Part shown: positions 18,283 through 30,271 of the stretch, in pieces | Position numbering within the stretch: position 1 is the stretch's first letter | Layout of the letters: the number at the start of each line of letters is the position of its first letter | Made by a program: the position numbers and the translations under genes | Notes under the pieces: generated by a model | Told to the model about the DNA's origin: nothing | Databases searched by the model: none | The model's input: the letters and a program-made list of their open reading frames with translations, nothing else | Source of the DNA: Gammaproteobacteria bacterium | Lineage (GTDB): Bacteria > Pseudomonadota > Gammaproteobacteria > Xanthomonadales > SZUA-5 | Assembly (NCBI GenBank): GCA_030430155.1 | Contig: JAUIFV010000036.1 | Location: 1 to 32,804 of the forward strand | DNA length: 32,804 nucleotides | Reading direction: 5' to 3'

Positions 18283-18283
<1 letters not shown>
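17378..18283 (+). CDS. ArsR-family regulator fused to SAM-methyltransferase domain (SahR-like)
   Basis: A protein of at least 301 residues. The N-terminal ArsR winged helix (about 1-75) contains [13 protein letters not shown] and the recognition segment [20 protein letters not shown]. The rest is a class I SAM-binding fold with motif [10 protein letters not shown] near 145-153. This architecture is that of SahR, which senses S-adenosylhomocysteine through a methylase-like domain and controls SAM-cycle genes including metH. The neighbour fits: the stop overlaps metH in TGATG. The start is uncertain. TTG at 17378 is the only standard codon but cuts off part of helix 1; in-frame DLTRCTA upstream looks native, and the nearest good ATG (17338, with AAAGGA after it) is in another frame. 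A rare ATC/CTG start or a one-base error is possible. Confidence 0.82.
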
Positions 18284-22017
<3,734 letters not shown>

Positions 22018-22041
22018 GCAGGACCGGTCTGCGACGACCTA

Positions 22042-22479
22042 TCAAGCCCCAATGAAGACGAGCGATCCGCTCCCATTCGATACGGCATCGGCAGCCAATC
22101 GCCCATCCATCGTCGCCAGTACACCACCATTCGCACAAGCCAATCCGAGTAGATAGCTATCGGTCACTCGCGAATGGCTGGATAGCCCATCCAAGTTGAA
22201 GTAGGCATCATCGACTAAGCTGATCGTATCCGGCCAGAAGTGGTGCCCACCCATCTGCCGGATCGCAACCAGCGTCCGCGCGACAATGCTCGGCGGGCCG
22301 GGTGAGTTTGGATACTTGGGGTGTCCCAGAATTCTCAACAACCCGTTCTCGGTGAGTGGGCAAGTCGCAAATGCGCTGGAACCGACGCGCCCGAACCAAT
22401 CATGAGCAACCTCATGCTGGACGTGAGCGGGATCAACCAGTGCGATAAGGATGTTGATATCGAGCAGATGAACCGTCAC
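22042..22479 (-). CDS. vapC: VapC-type PIN-domain ribonuclease toxin
   Basis: A 145-residue PIN-domain protein. The acidic active-site set is visible: Asp7 in LLDINILIAL, Glu44 in LTENGLL, Asp107 in VTDSYLLGLA and Asp125 in ATMDGRL, so an Mg-dependent RNase is expected. It starts with GTG overlapping the antitoxin stop (GTGA), the usual coupling in VapBC modules. It is convergent with metH, 24 bp from its stop. The cellular RNA target cannot be predicted. Confidence 0.93.
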   Translation of the reverse strand: MTVHLLDINILIALVDPAHVQHEVAHDWFGRVGSSAFATCPLTENGLLRILGHPKYPNSPGPPSIVARTLVAIRQMGGHHFWPDTISLVDDAYFNLDGLSSHSRVTDSYLLGLACANGGVLATMDGRLAADAVSNGSGSLVFIGA

Positions 22480-22703
22480 GGCAGCTCATCTAGCAGCTCA
22501 TTTACCAGCTCGGGCGTCACCGGCATTGTGCTGCGCACCGGCAAGAGCGGGACTCCATTCCGACGTACCGGTGGCTTTGTGGACGGTGCCAAGGCCTGTC
22601 TGACCAGGGCCGAGATCACCTCCCCCACACTCTTCTGGTCGCGTTGAGCGAGGTGCTTTGCCAACGCCAGTACATCGTCGTCGATAGTGATTGTAGTACG
22701 CAT
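22476..22703 (-). CDS. vapB: VapB-type ribbon-helix-helix antitoxin
   Basis: A 75-residue antitoxin. The N-terminal MRTTITIDDDVLALAKHLA has the ribbon-helix-helix pattern for DNA binding, and the C-terminal Pro/Leu-rich tail (about 45-75) should wrap the toxin. The ATG follows AGGAGA at good spacing. It is the first gene of the vapBC operon and probably autorepresses through the repeats just upstream. Confidence 0.9.
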   Translation of the reverse strand: MRTTITIDDDVLALAKHLAQRDQKSVGEVISALVRQALAPSTKPPVRRNGVPLLPVRSTMPVTPELVNELLDELP

Positions 22704-22717
22704 CGTCTTGCTCTCCT

Positions 22718-22746
22718 GATGCTACGCATCATACATCACGCATCAC
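22718..22746 (-). promoter_or_regulatory. Candidate vapBC operator
   Basis: GATGC-TAC-GCATC at 22718-22730 is a perfect palindrome. It merges into three CATCA repeats at 7-8 bp spacing (22728-22746). Ribbon-helix-helix antitoxins commonly bind such short tandem or inverted sites near their promoter. Confidence 0.45.
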
Positions 22747-22767
22747 GAGCTACCGACCGGTTCCCGT

Positions 22768-24201
22768 CTATTGCCGATACCACTTCTCCACCACGATCCG
22801 CTCCGCCCCCGTCTGGCCACGCATGAAGGCTTCAATCCGTTCGCCAACCGCCGGTGAGCTCATGAACAGGTTGTGGCCGGCGTACTCGACCACGGTGATC
22901 TGCGCCTTGGACAGGCCGGCGACGGCCTGTCGCTGGCTGTCGGGATAGGTGCGACCGTCCAAAGTGCCGCTAAGCACCAGCACGGCCACGTCACTGACCG
23001 GACCACGACGGAAGTCTTCGCCCAGATCCAAACCGGGTACCAGCCCTTCCAGCTGCGGCATCGGGAAATTCAGATAGCCGCCCAGCAGCGCGTCTTTGGA
23101 TTCGGACTCAAAGCGGCGCAGCGCGGGGCGGCTGATGCCCGAGGCGATGTCCATGCCGAACGGCATGGGATTGAAGCGGATCGGCTGACCCGGTCGATGA
23201 AAGCGTCCCACGACCATCGCCAGCGGTTCCAGCACACCGGCGTCGACTGCGGCGTAGAGCTGCAGCAGCTGCAGCGCGTTGGACGGATCAGCAATCATCA
23301 TCGAGGCGAACTGCTGCATGTCGCGGCGCTCGAGCAGGAAGGCGTATGGCTCACCGGCCGGCGGGGTGATCTGGAGCGTGATCGGCTCGGCTTCCAGCTT
23401 CTGGTGAACCCGTCGGATCAGCCCGCGCAGATCGGGAAACTGCGCGGCCAGCTCGGGCTCGGCACTGATCGCCTCCTGCAGTCGCTCGAAGTAGGCGTCG
23501 GTCTGAGCCGGGCTCTTCACCGTTTGCGCCAGTCCCTCGACGCTGGCCAACACGACTTTGTCGATGCGATCGTCCATCGCCGCCAGCGCGGCCAGTGCCA
23601 AGTGACTGCCGTAGGAAATGCCCCACAGGCTGATCTTCTCCGCGCCCAGATGCTGTCGCAGCGCGTCCAGATCGCGCACGCTCTGCGCCGTAGTCCAATC
23701 GCGCAGGTCAACATCGCTGGCCTTCCATTGCGCCAGGCATTCCCGCGCCGCCGCGCGATGCAATTCCACGAACTGCTCATCGCTGTAGGCCACCGCATCA
23801 TCGACCACCTGGCTGCTGCTGCATCCAGGCTGCGGGCTGCTGGCACCGGTGCCGCGCTGATCGAAGGCGATCACATCGCCGAACTCGCGCAGCGCCATGA
23901 ACAGCGCGAAGCGCCGTCCTTTAGCGGTCTCAATACCCGAACCACCCGGCCCGCCGGCCAGATAGACGATTGGCGAACCTTCGCCATTCCCTGTCGCCGG
24001 GAAGCGCACATAGCTTAGCGACAGCTCGCCGCCCTCCGGGCGCTCCCAGTTGAGCGGCACGGTGAACTGGCCCTGCAGCGCGGCGACAGATTCGCCGCCG
24101 TGGGCGGCAAAGATGATGGATGCTTCGCCGGCAGGTGCGGCGCCAAGCGCGGCGCTGGCGCAGCTCAGGGTTAAGGATAGGACGGTGGCAAGCAGTCGCA
24201 T
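22768..24201 (-). CDS. Secreted alpha/beta hydrolase, TAP-like peptidase
   Basis: A 477-residue exported hydrolase related to tripeptidyl aminopeptidases (family S33, with a TAP-like C-terminal region). The signal peptide ends near residue 20. Catalytic features are the oxyanion segment LAGGPGGSG at 81-89, nucleophile Ser196 in WGISYGS, Asp415 in SGTLDGRTYP and His443 in EYAGHNLF. The ATG at 24201 has GGAAGA five bases upstream. It likely trims peptides in the periplasm or medium, though esterase activity cannot be excluded. It is divergent from a LytTR regulator across a gap holding a perfect palindrome, so that regulator may control it. Confidence 0.88.
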   Translation of the reverse strand: MRLLATVLSLTLSCASAALGAAPAGEASIIFAAHGGESVAALQGQFTVPLNWERPEGGELSLSYVRFPATGNGEGSPIVYLAGGPGGSGIETAKGRRFALFMALREFGDVIAFDQRGTGASSPQPGCSSSQVVDDAVAYSDEQFVELHRAAARECLAQWKASDVDLRDWTTAQSVRDLDALRQHLGAEKISLWGISYGSHLALAALAAMDDRIDKVVLASVEGLAQTVKSPAQTDAYFERLQEAISAEPELAAQFPDLRGLIRRVHQKLEAEPITLQITPPAGEPYAFLLERRDMQQFASMMIADPSNALQLLQLYAAVDAGVLEPLAMVVGRFHRPGQPIRFNPMPFGMDIASGISRPALRRFESESKDALLGGYLNFPMPQLEGLVPGLDLGEDFRRGPVSDVAVLVLSGTLDGRTYPDSQRQAVAGLSKAQITVVEYAGHNLFMSSPAVGERIEAFMRGQTGAERIVVEKWYRQ

Positions 24202-24277
24202 GGGGTCTTCCAATCGTGATAGTGGCCCTCACACTGAGAGAAAACCTTCGCCACGTCAGCAACTTATCTGCCAGCGG

Positions 24278-24300
24278 CACCGTTGAACCGGTCAACGGTG
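24278..24300. promoter_or_regulatory. Perfect 9+9 bp palindrome in divergent gap
   Basis: CACCGTTGA and TCAACGGTG flank a 5-bp spacer, ACCGG. The site lies 77 bp upstream of the hydrolase start and 37 bp upstream of the regulator start. The 14-bp centre-to-centre distance between arms suits a dimeric regulator. LytTR proteins often bind direct repeats, so the binder may or may not be the neighbouring gene. Confidence 0.55.
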
Positions 24301-24336
24301 ACCACACTACCGCTCGCCGATGCCTATCATTGCGCT

Positions 24337-25827
24337 ATGCGATTCCTGCTCGCCCTGCTGCTTTGCGCGCTGAGTCTGCTGCCTGCCAAAGCGGGGGCGC
24401 AGGCCATGCCCACAACCATGGTTGATGTCTGCCCGGCAATCAGCGACAGCACCTCGCCACCGGCAAGCTTCGATGCTCCCGACTGCGAGCGACTACCGCT
24501 GCATCAGGTCGATCCGCAGGGCAAGCTGCTATGGCTGCGGCTGACCTTGGAGCCGCCGCGGCCCGACGACTATCGCTTCGTCGGTCTGCTGGTCGCGGGC
24601 AAGGGTTCCAGCGAGGTCTATGTGGACGGCGAGCTGGTCGGCCGCAACGGCATCCCCGGTGCCGATCGCCGTAGCGAAACGCCCGGTCGTATGGATGCGG
24701 TGCTACCACTGGATCCACAGCGGCTGCGGGACAGCGGCGGAGAGGTGGTGCTGAAGATGTCGGCCCAGCACGGCTGGCTGCACCTGTACAGCCCGCTACA
24801 CGCCATCGCCCTGGTCCACAACCCGGACGCGCAGGACCGGATGCTGCGCTACTACCTGCCGGCGCTGCTGCCGCTGGGCGTGTTTCTGCTCGCCGCCTTC
24901 TACTTCGGCTCGCTGACGCTGCGCAGTGAACGCAAAGCCAATGCCGCCCTGCTCGCCGCGCTGGCGCTGATCGCCGCCGCGCAGCTGCTGCTGGAGATCG
25001 GCCGCGGCGTATACGCCTACAGCTACCCGCTACACGATCTGCGGCTGATGGGCATCGTGGCCTGCGCCAGCGCATTCGGTCTGTGTCTGATCGCCCTGCT
25101 GTGGCGAACCTACGCGCCGCGCGGGCTGATCCCGGCGCTGACAGCAGCGGTGCTGTCGATGGCCGTGGCCCACAGTCTGTACAGCGCGATGGATCCGCGC
25201 ACAGCGGTGGCCCTGTTCATCGGCAGCCTATATGCGCTGCCGGCCGCGCTGATCGGCGTACGTGCCAAGGCACGCGGCGCACTGACCTATGCGCTCGGTC
25301 TGAGCGTGTTCACCGCCTTCAACCTGCTCGACCCCGGCGCATTCATCGACTACGGCTACTACCTGCTGGCGGCGCTGCTGATGGTGGTGTTGATGATCCT
25401 GCAGGCCGCCGCCTACAGCCGCGAACGCGACCAGCAGGTGCAGCAGCGGCTGCGCGCCGATCGCCTGCAGAGGGCGCTGGACCAGCAGCAGGCCGAGCGC
25501 AGCCCGCAGACGCTGGCCGTACCCGGCACCGGCAGCATGCGCCAGGTCGCTGTTGACATGATTGTCCGCATCCAGGGCGCAGGCGACTACGTCGAGCTGC
25601 ATCTGGACGACGGCAGCCAGCTGCTGCACAGCGCCACCTTGAACGAACTCGACGCCGAGCTACCGCCCAGTTTTCTGCGCGTGCATCGCTCGCATCTGGT
25701 CAACACGCGCTACATCGACCGATTGGAACGCCACGATGGCGGCACCGGTTTGCTGCACTTGAGCTGCGGCGACCCGGTGCCGGTCAGCCGACGGGTGATG
25801 CCCGGGGTGCGGCGGGCGCTGCGTTGA
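24337..25827 (+). CDS. Membrane-bound LytTR-family transcription regulator
   Basis: A 496-residue protein with a signal peptide (1-22), a periplasmic beta-rich domain (about 45-165) with LWLRLTLEPP, then roughly seven membrane helices (about 174-360), a short Gln/Arg-rich coiled coil (361-392) and a C-terminal LytTR DNA-binding domain (about 395-496) with RIQGAGDYVELHL and FLRVHRSHLVN. The layout resembles the 7TM diverse-intracellular-signalling receptors, with the output domain being DNA binding itself, a one-component membrane sensor. The ATG at 24337 was chosen because it opens the signal peptide; its ribosome site is weak. Probably senses an extracytoplasmic ligand; targets may include the divergent hydrolase. 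Confidence 0.85.
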   Translation: MRFLLALLLCALSLLPAKAGAQAMPTTMVDVCPAISDSTSPPASFDAPDCERLPLHQVDPQGKLLWLRLTLEPPRPDDYRFVGLLVAGKGSSEVYVDGELVGRNGIPGADRRSETPGRMDAVLPLDPQRLRDSGGEVVLKMSAQHGWLHLYSPLHAIALVHNPDAQDRMLRYYLPALLPLGVFLLAAFYFGSLTLRSERKANAALLAALALIAAAQLLLEIGRGVYAYSYPLHDLRLMGIVACASAFGLCLIALLWRTYAPRGLIPALTAAVLSMAVAHSLYSAMDPRTAVALFIGSLYALPAALIGVRAKARGALTYALGLSVFTAFNLLDPGAFIDYGYYLLAALLMVVLMILQAAAYSRERDQQVQQRLRADRLQRALDQQQAERSPQTLAVPGTGSMRQVAVDMIVRIQGAGDYVELHLDDGSQLLHSATLNELDAELPPSFLRVHRSHLVNTRYIDRLERHDGGTGLLHLSCGDPVPVSRRVMPGVRRALR

Positions 25828-25861
25828 GTCTGGTGCGGAGCGTGTTGCTTCGGCGTTGATC

Positions 25862-25889
25862 TGGGCCCTGCGCCCTGTGCCCTGGACCC
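25862..25889 (+). repeat. Heptad repeat copy I
   Basis: Units are TGGGCCC, TGCGCCC, TGTGCCC, TGGACCC. It sits between the LytTR gene and the kinase. The preceding TTGCTTCGGCGTTG resembles the flank of copy G in reverse. The C-rich strand points toward the kinase. Confidence 0.8.
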
Positions 25890-25955
25890 TCAACCACCGG
25901 CAGCGAGCGCCGCTTCACTCAAGCTGACCGATGATCCGGGCTAGACTTTGGCCCC

Positions 25956-28949
25956 ATGCGACTGTCTACGGCCGTTCCCCACGCCCAGGGCGCCACCGGG
26001 CGAGTCCTGCGCGCGACCGATGAGGCCAATGGTCGCGAGGTGGCGATCAAGGTGCTGCGCGGAGATGACCCGCTGTGGGCCAAGCGCATGGCGCGCGAGG
26101 CCGAGGCACTCAAGCGCCTGCGCCACCGCCACATCTGCCCGATCCTGGCGGTCACTGAGTACGACGCTCAGCCGGCCATCGTGCTGCCTTTCATCGACGG
26201 CGAGCCCATCGACCGGGCCCTAGCCAACGCAGACCTGAAATCACGCCTGGCAGTCATGCGCGACGTGATCGCGGCCGTGCAGTCGGCCCATCACGAGGGC
26301 ATCATCCACCGCGACCTGAAGCCAGCCAACGTGCTGGTCGAGCGGATAGACGGCCGGCCGCACGCCTGGGTACTGGACTTTGGGCTGGCCCGACGGGTGA
26401 ACGACCACAGTCTCACCGCCCAAGGGCAGATCTTGGGCACGCCCGGGTATCTGGCACCGGAACAGGCCCAGGGAAGACCGGCGGACGTGCGTTCGGACAT
26501 CTACGCGCTGGGCGTGATGCTATTTGAACTGCTCAGCGGGCGTCTGCCCTACGCCGGCAGCAGCCACGCCGAGCTGCTGCTGGCGGCGGTCAGTCGCGAC
26601 GCACCCAGCCTGCGATCGCTGGACCCGACCATTCCGGTTGCCGTGGCGCAGGTGGTGCAGAAGTGTCTGGAGCGCAAGCCATCGCTGCGCTACGCCAGCG
26701 CCGGCGAGCTGCACGATGATTTGCTGGCCATTGAGCAAGGGCGCGCGGTCAATGCGCGCAGTATCGGTCCGCTCTACCGAATGCGTCGACGGATCATCCA
26801 CTCGCCGCTGCTGAGCGCCGCAATCTCTCTGGCGCTGGTCGCGATACTCGTCGCCGGCTGGGTCAGCTGGCGTGCCACCGAGCGCCAGAGCGCGGTGATC
26901 ACGCAGGGGCGCGCGCTGGAGCAGCGGGTGCTGGCAGTCGAGCGCGATCTGCAGCTGATCTACTCCAAACCCACCCACGATATCCGCGCTGAAGTCGACG
27001 CCCTGACCCGCCAGGCGCTGATCGAAGCCGAACAACTGGCGTCGGTGACCACCGGCCCGGTCGCCGCCGCCGCCCAGGCCTCGGTCGGTCGACTGCACCT
27101 GGCCATCGGCGATACCGCCGGCGCGGTCGAGCCATTGGAACGCGCCTGGTATGCAGGCCAGCGCGATGCGGAGTTGGTGCGCAGCTTGCGCGAGGCGCAT
27201 GCCGCACTCTATCTGGACGCCCTGGCAAGCGCTCGTCGCCTACAGGACGAGTCGGCCTACGCGGCCGCGGCGGCCCTCGCCGAGCAGCAGCACGGCAGCA
27301 TGGCGCGACGACTGCTCGCCGAAGCAGAAAGCGATGATCCCTATGCTGCCGCCCTGCTGGCCCGACTGGATGGCGATCTGGATGGCGCGCTGGCGGCTCT
27401 GAGCATCGCTGAGAACGCGCTATGGCCGGTCCCCGCCTGGCTGCTCTCGCTGCGCCTGCTGCTTGACGAAGCCTCGCGCCTGCATCATCAGGGTGAGTTC
27501 GAGGGGATGGCGGCGATGATCGCTCGCGCTGGCCCGCTGGCCGATCAACTCAGCGACCGGGTGCGCAGCCACCCGGAAGCCTGGCGCCTGGGCTGCCGTC
27601 TGGACGAGTTGGAAGTGGCACTGGCAATCGCCGGGACGACGTCAACGGACGGATCCTTGCCGCGGTGCCAGACGCTGCGTCAGATCGATCCGGATCGCCT
27701 TGCCAACCGGCTCACTGCCGCGTCAGCCTACAGCCGCCTGTCCCGCTATCAACGCCTGCGCGCCGAGGATCCCCGAGCGGCCATCAGCACCGGGCTGGAC
27801 TGGCTAGCCGACGCTGGTGAGAGCGCCGAGATCGATGGACAGCGCGGAGCACTGCTGCTTTCGCTAGCCAACTACCGCCAGCAGGTCGAAGGTCGGGATG
27901 CGCTCGATTTGCTGCAGCAGTCTGCCGCGGCGTTGCGCCGCGCTGTCGGGGCCGACCCGGGCAATCCGGCCTACCTGAGCGATCTGGCAGCCGCCTTGCG
28001 AGCCCTTGGCAGTGCGCTCTACATCGCCAACCAGGACGGCGATGCGGCCTTCGCTGAAGCAGTGAGTGTGTTGGCCAACGCAGCCGACCGGCATCCAGAG
28101 TACTTGTTCGTCGAGCGCGAGTTGATCTCGCTGCTGACCTGGCAGGCCTACGAACGCTATATCCGCGGAGGTGAAGCGCAAGCCATCGTTGACCAGGCGC
28201 TGCAGCGAGCTGCAAGAGCGACGCTACGCTGGCCGGATTCCGCTAGCTTGCACGCCGCAAGGGGGATGGCGGCTCGCACCGCGGCCGAGTATCAGCTGCA
28301 GTCCGGCCTGGACCCGACAACCGCCGCGGAACTCGGTCTGGCCGCGTTCGAGCGCAGCCTGGCCATCCAGCCCGAGGACTTCGCCGCCCGTTTCAACCAG
28401 TCCGGTATTCCAATCCTGATGGCGCAGTATGCGCTGAGCAGGGGAGCACCCGTACAACCTTGGATCAATCTGCTTGATGAGCAGCTGGGCGCGCTAAGAA
28501 CGCTGATCGACAACCCCGACGAGATTGCCACCCAGGTCGGCTTCCGCCATGCGTTGGCGGCGCACAGCGAACTGGCGCTAGGCCGATGGCCGGACCAGCT
28601 GCTGTCGCAGGCCAGGGAACGCCTGGGAGTCGGTCTGAGCAACGAATGGGATCGCCCGCAGGCGCTGCTGGCGATGGGCGGACTGGCGCTGCGCCAGCAC
28701 CGCGCAGCGAAGCGGATGCAGACCTTGGACCTGAGCCTGCTCGCCGCCGACTTGGCGCTGCTCGGCGAGGGCTTGCGGGAAGCGCCCCAACTGCACGAGC
28801 TGCGCCTGCAACGCGCGGCACTGATTGAACTGGGCTGTCGCTCAGGCCTGAAGGTAGCGATTTGTGCGATTGATCCGGGTCAGGAGCGTCAGCGCGCTTT
28901 GGATGGAAACCCGCTGCTGGCAGCGGCCTATCCTGAGCCGGGCGTGTGA
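25956..28949 (+). CDS. Transmembrane Ser/Thr protein kinase with long helical C-terminus
   Basis: A 997-residue Hanks-type kinase. The catalytic domain fills about 5-265: Lys32 in AIKVL, Glu48, HRDLKPAN with Asp120, DFG with Asp141, activation segment GTPGYLAPEQ and Asp181 in RSDIYALG. One membrane helix (about 284-305) follows, then about 690 residues of Ala/Leu-rich helices, TPR-like in places, presumably extracytoplasmic. The glycine loop is unusual: AQGATGRV replaces GxGxxG, and the domain begins only a few residues from the N-terminus, so the first strand is short. An upstream start was sought but none is plausible. TAGACT ends 8 bases before the ATG and no Shine-Dalgarno is seen, so the message could be leaderless. 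Confidence 0.9.
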   Translation: MRLSTAVPHAQGATGRVLRATDEANGREVAIKVLRGDDPLWAKRMAREAEALKRLRHRHICPILAVTEYDAQPAIVLPFIDGEPIDRALANADLKSRLAVMRDVIAAVQSAHHEGIIHRDLKPANVLVERIDGRPHAWVLDFGLARRVNDHSLTAQGQILGTPGYLAPEQAQGRPADVRSDIYALGVMLFELLSGRLPYAGSSHAELLLAAVSRDAPSLRSLDPTIPVAVAQVVQKCLERKPSLRYASAGELHDDLLAIEQGRAVNARSIGPLYRMRRRIIHSPLLSAAISLALVAILVAGWVSWRATERQSAVITQGRALEQRVLAVERDLQLIYSKPTHDIRAEVDALTRQALIEAEQLASVTTGPVAAAAQASVGRLHLAIGDTAGAVEPLERAWYAGQRDAELVRSLREAHAALYLDALASARRLQDESAYAAAAALAEQQHGSMARRLLAEAESDDPYAAALLARLDGDLDGALAALSIAENALWPVPAWLLSLRLLLDEASRLHHQGEFEGMAAMIARAGPLADQLSDRVRSHPEAWRLGCRLDELEVALAIAGTTSTDGSLPRCQTLRQIDPDRLANRLTAASAYSRLSRYQRLRAEDPRAAISTGLDWLADAGESAEIDGQRGALLLSLANYRQQVEGRDALDLLQQSAAALRRAVGADPGNPAYLSDLAAALRALGSALYIANQDGDAAFAEAVSVLANAADRHPEYLFVERELISLLTWQAYERYIRGGEAQAIVDQALQRAARATLRWPDSASLHAARGMAARTAAEYQLQSGLDPTTAAELGLAAFERSLAIQPEDFAARFNQSGIPILMAQYALSRGAPVQPWINLLDEQLGALRTLIDNPDEIATQVGFRHALAAHSELALGRWPDQLLSQARERLGVGLSNEWDRPQALLAMGGLALRQHRAAKRMQTLDLSLLAADLALLGEGLREAPQLHELRLQRAALIELGCRSGLKVAICAIDPGQERQRALDGNPLLAAAYPEPGV

Positions 28950-28963
28950 CTGGTCCGGCTCAG
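28933..28963. terminator. Possible bidirectional terminator
   Basis: CTGAGCCG (28933-28940) pairs with CGGCTCAG (28956-28963), loop 15 nt. It overlaps the last codons of the kinase gene and lies 14 bp from the stop of the convergent lipoprotein gene. No T tract is present, so termination is uncertain. Confidence 0.35.
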
Positions 28964-28976
28964 GATCGCCGACTAG

Positions 28977-29402
28977 TCAGTCGATATCACCCAGCGCCAT
29001 CGTCCCATCGATTTCCAGGAAGGCCAGCGCAGCCTCCTGCCCGTTGGGGAACTTCATGTGCTGCACATACCAGGTGCCTTCGCTCTCGGCTTCCTCCTCG
29101 AACTTGACCAGCGTGTAGCTCTTGCCGCCGTCCAGCAGCTTGCTGATCGTGTAGCAGGTCTTGTTGAGGATGCTGCGATCCTCGCCTTCGGCGCTGGCCA
29201 GTGACTTGTATTTGCGCGCTCGATCCGAGCCGTTGTAGGCAACCAGGCCGGCAGCGCCGGAGTAATCGCCCTGCTTGTCGGAGCAGGCCTGCACCAGCTT
29301 GGAGATGTTCCGGTCCACGCGCTCCTGCGGGGTGCCCCCGCCGCCGCAGGCGACCAGACCCAGGGCGGCGGCGAGCATGCTGTTGCGGATGACTGCTTTC
29401 AT
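28977..29402 (-). CDS. Predicted lipoprotein of unknown function
   Basis: A 141-residue protein with lipobox LVAC (Cys19) followed by four glycines, a typical lipoprotein linker. The mature domain has two more cysteines (Cys40 in VQACSDKQG and Cys82 in NKTCYTIS) that could pair. It includes KFEEEAESEGTWYVQHMKF, which looks like beta strands. GGAG lies upstream at good spacing. It follows the 160-residue secreted gene by 42 bp and is probably in the same operon. No family recognised. Confidence 0.75.
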   Translation of the reverse strand: MKAVIRNSMLAAALGLVACGGGGTPQERVDRNISKLVQACSDKQGDYSGAAGLVAYNGSDRARKYKSLASAEGEDRSILNKTCYTISKLLDGGKSYTLVKFEEEAESEGTWYVQHMKFPNGQEAALAFLEIDGTMALGDID

Positions 29403-29444
29403 GTCGGTACTCCTTGGTTGTGGTTGAAACGGACGGTTACCGGG

Positions 29445-29927
29445 TCAGATCCCCAGCCGCGCCGCTTCCTCCGGCTCCTGCTTGCGCAGCAGATCGAAGA
29501 AGGCGTACTGGGTGAGGATGTTGATGGACTGCAGTTCCTTGAAGAACTCGCGGTCCTGTTTGAGGTAGTGATTGGCGGCGGCCGAGTAGTCGGCGTAGAT
29601 CGGCTTCAGCTCCGCCTGGTACTGCAGGCCCATGTTGGCCGAGTTCACCGCGCTCTCGACCAGCGCGCGCTCGCCGGCCGACATCTGCGCCACCTGCCTG
29701 CCTAGCGCCACCAGCTGCTGCACGCTGTGTTCCTTACGCTGCCGGAACTGGTCGCGCACCTGCGTGGCGGGCGGCCGCTCGGCCAACATCGCCGCGGTGT
29801 CGCGCATGGTGCCCAGATAAACCTCGACCACCGCCTCGCCGACCTCGGCGGCACTGCCAGCCTGCACCGGTCCGGCCAGCGCGCAGCTGCCCAGCAGAAG
29901 CGCGGCCAATGCGTGGATTGCTTTCAT
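29445..29927 (-). CDS. Secreted or lipid-anchored helical protein, unknown
   Basis: A 160-residue exported protein. The signal is either type I (cleaved after VQA near residue 23) or a lipoprotein signal with LGSC (Cys15). The mature chain is predicted almost wholly helical, with many Gln, Glu and Ala residues and no further cysteine. It is the first gene of a probable two-gene operon with the lipoprotein at 28977. GGGAGCC precedes the ATG. Function unknown. Confidence 0.7.
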   Translation of the reverse strand: MKAIHALAALLLGSCALAGPVQAGSAAEVGEAVVEVYLGTMRDTAAMLAERPPATQVRDQFRQRKEHSVQQLVALGRQVAQMSAGERALVESAVNSANMGLQYQAELKPIYADYSAAANHYLKQDREFFKELQSINILTQYAFFDLLRKQEPEEAARLGI

Positions 29928-30271
29928 CGGAGGCTCCCATCGTTGGCTTGATGGGCTACATGAGCAGGATGCGTGCCAGGCGTTTCAATGACCCGTTTTA
30001 GAACATAAGTAATTGATTTATAGGATATTGCCCTCAAACTCATTCACAAGCTTGCGATTCCCTCGTGCTGGTTGAACCAAATCCGAGAACTGATTCCCGG
30101 TATTGAGAGTGGAGACCGGCGACGAAACCATGCTCGCGTGCGGGCGCTAGCCCACGCAGCGATCGCCTGAAAGCCGAGTCCGGCCTGGGCTCGTTGGGCG
30201 AACGGTTGGCAGCACAGAGGGGCTGTTGGAATGAGTAGCGGCGCATCGCAAGAAACGTCCACTCGGCAAAG
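29928..30271. other. Intergenic region without a recognised gene
   Basis: This 344-bp gap holds a short AT-rich stretch (about 29997-30035), unusual for this window, which may carry the promoter of the minus-strand gene starting at 29927. The rest (30050-30271) lies downstream of the minus-strand stalk protein and shows only short overlapping frames with no signal or motif. It could be a decayed gene, but I see nothing to support that. Confidence 0.4.

Noticed and set aside
22873-24018. 381-residue plus-strand frame
   Set aside because: Antisense to the TAP-like hydrolase, which has a full catalytic triad and signal peptide.
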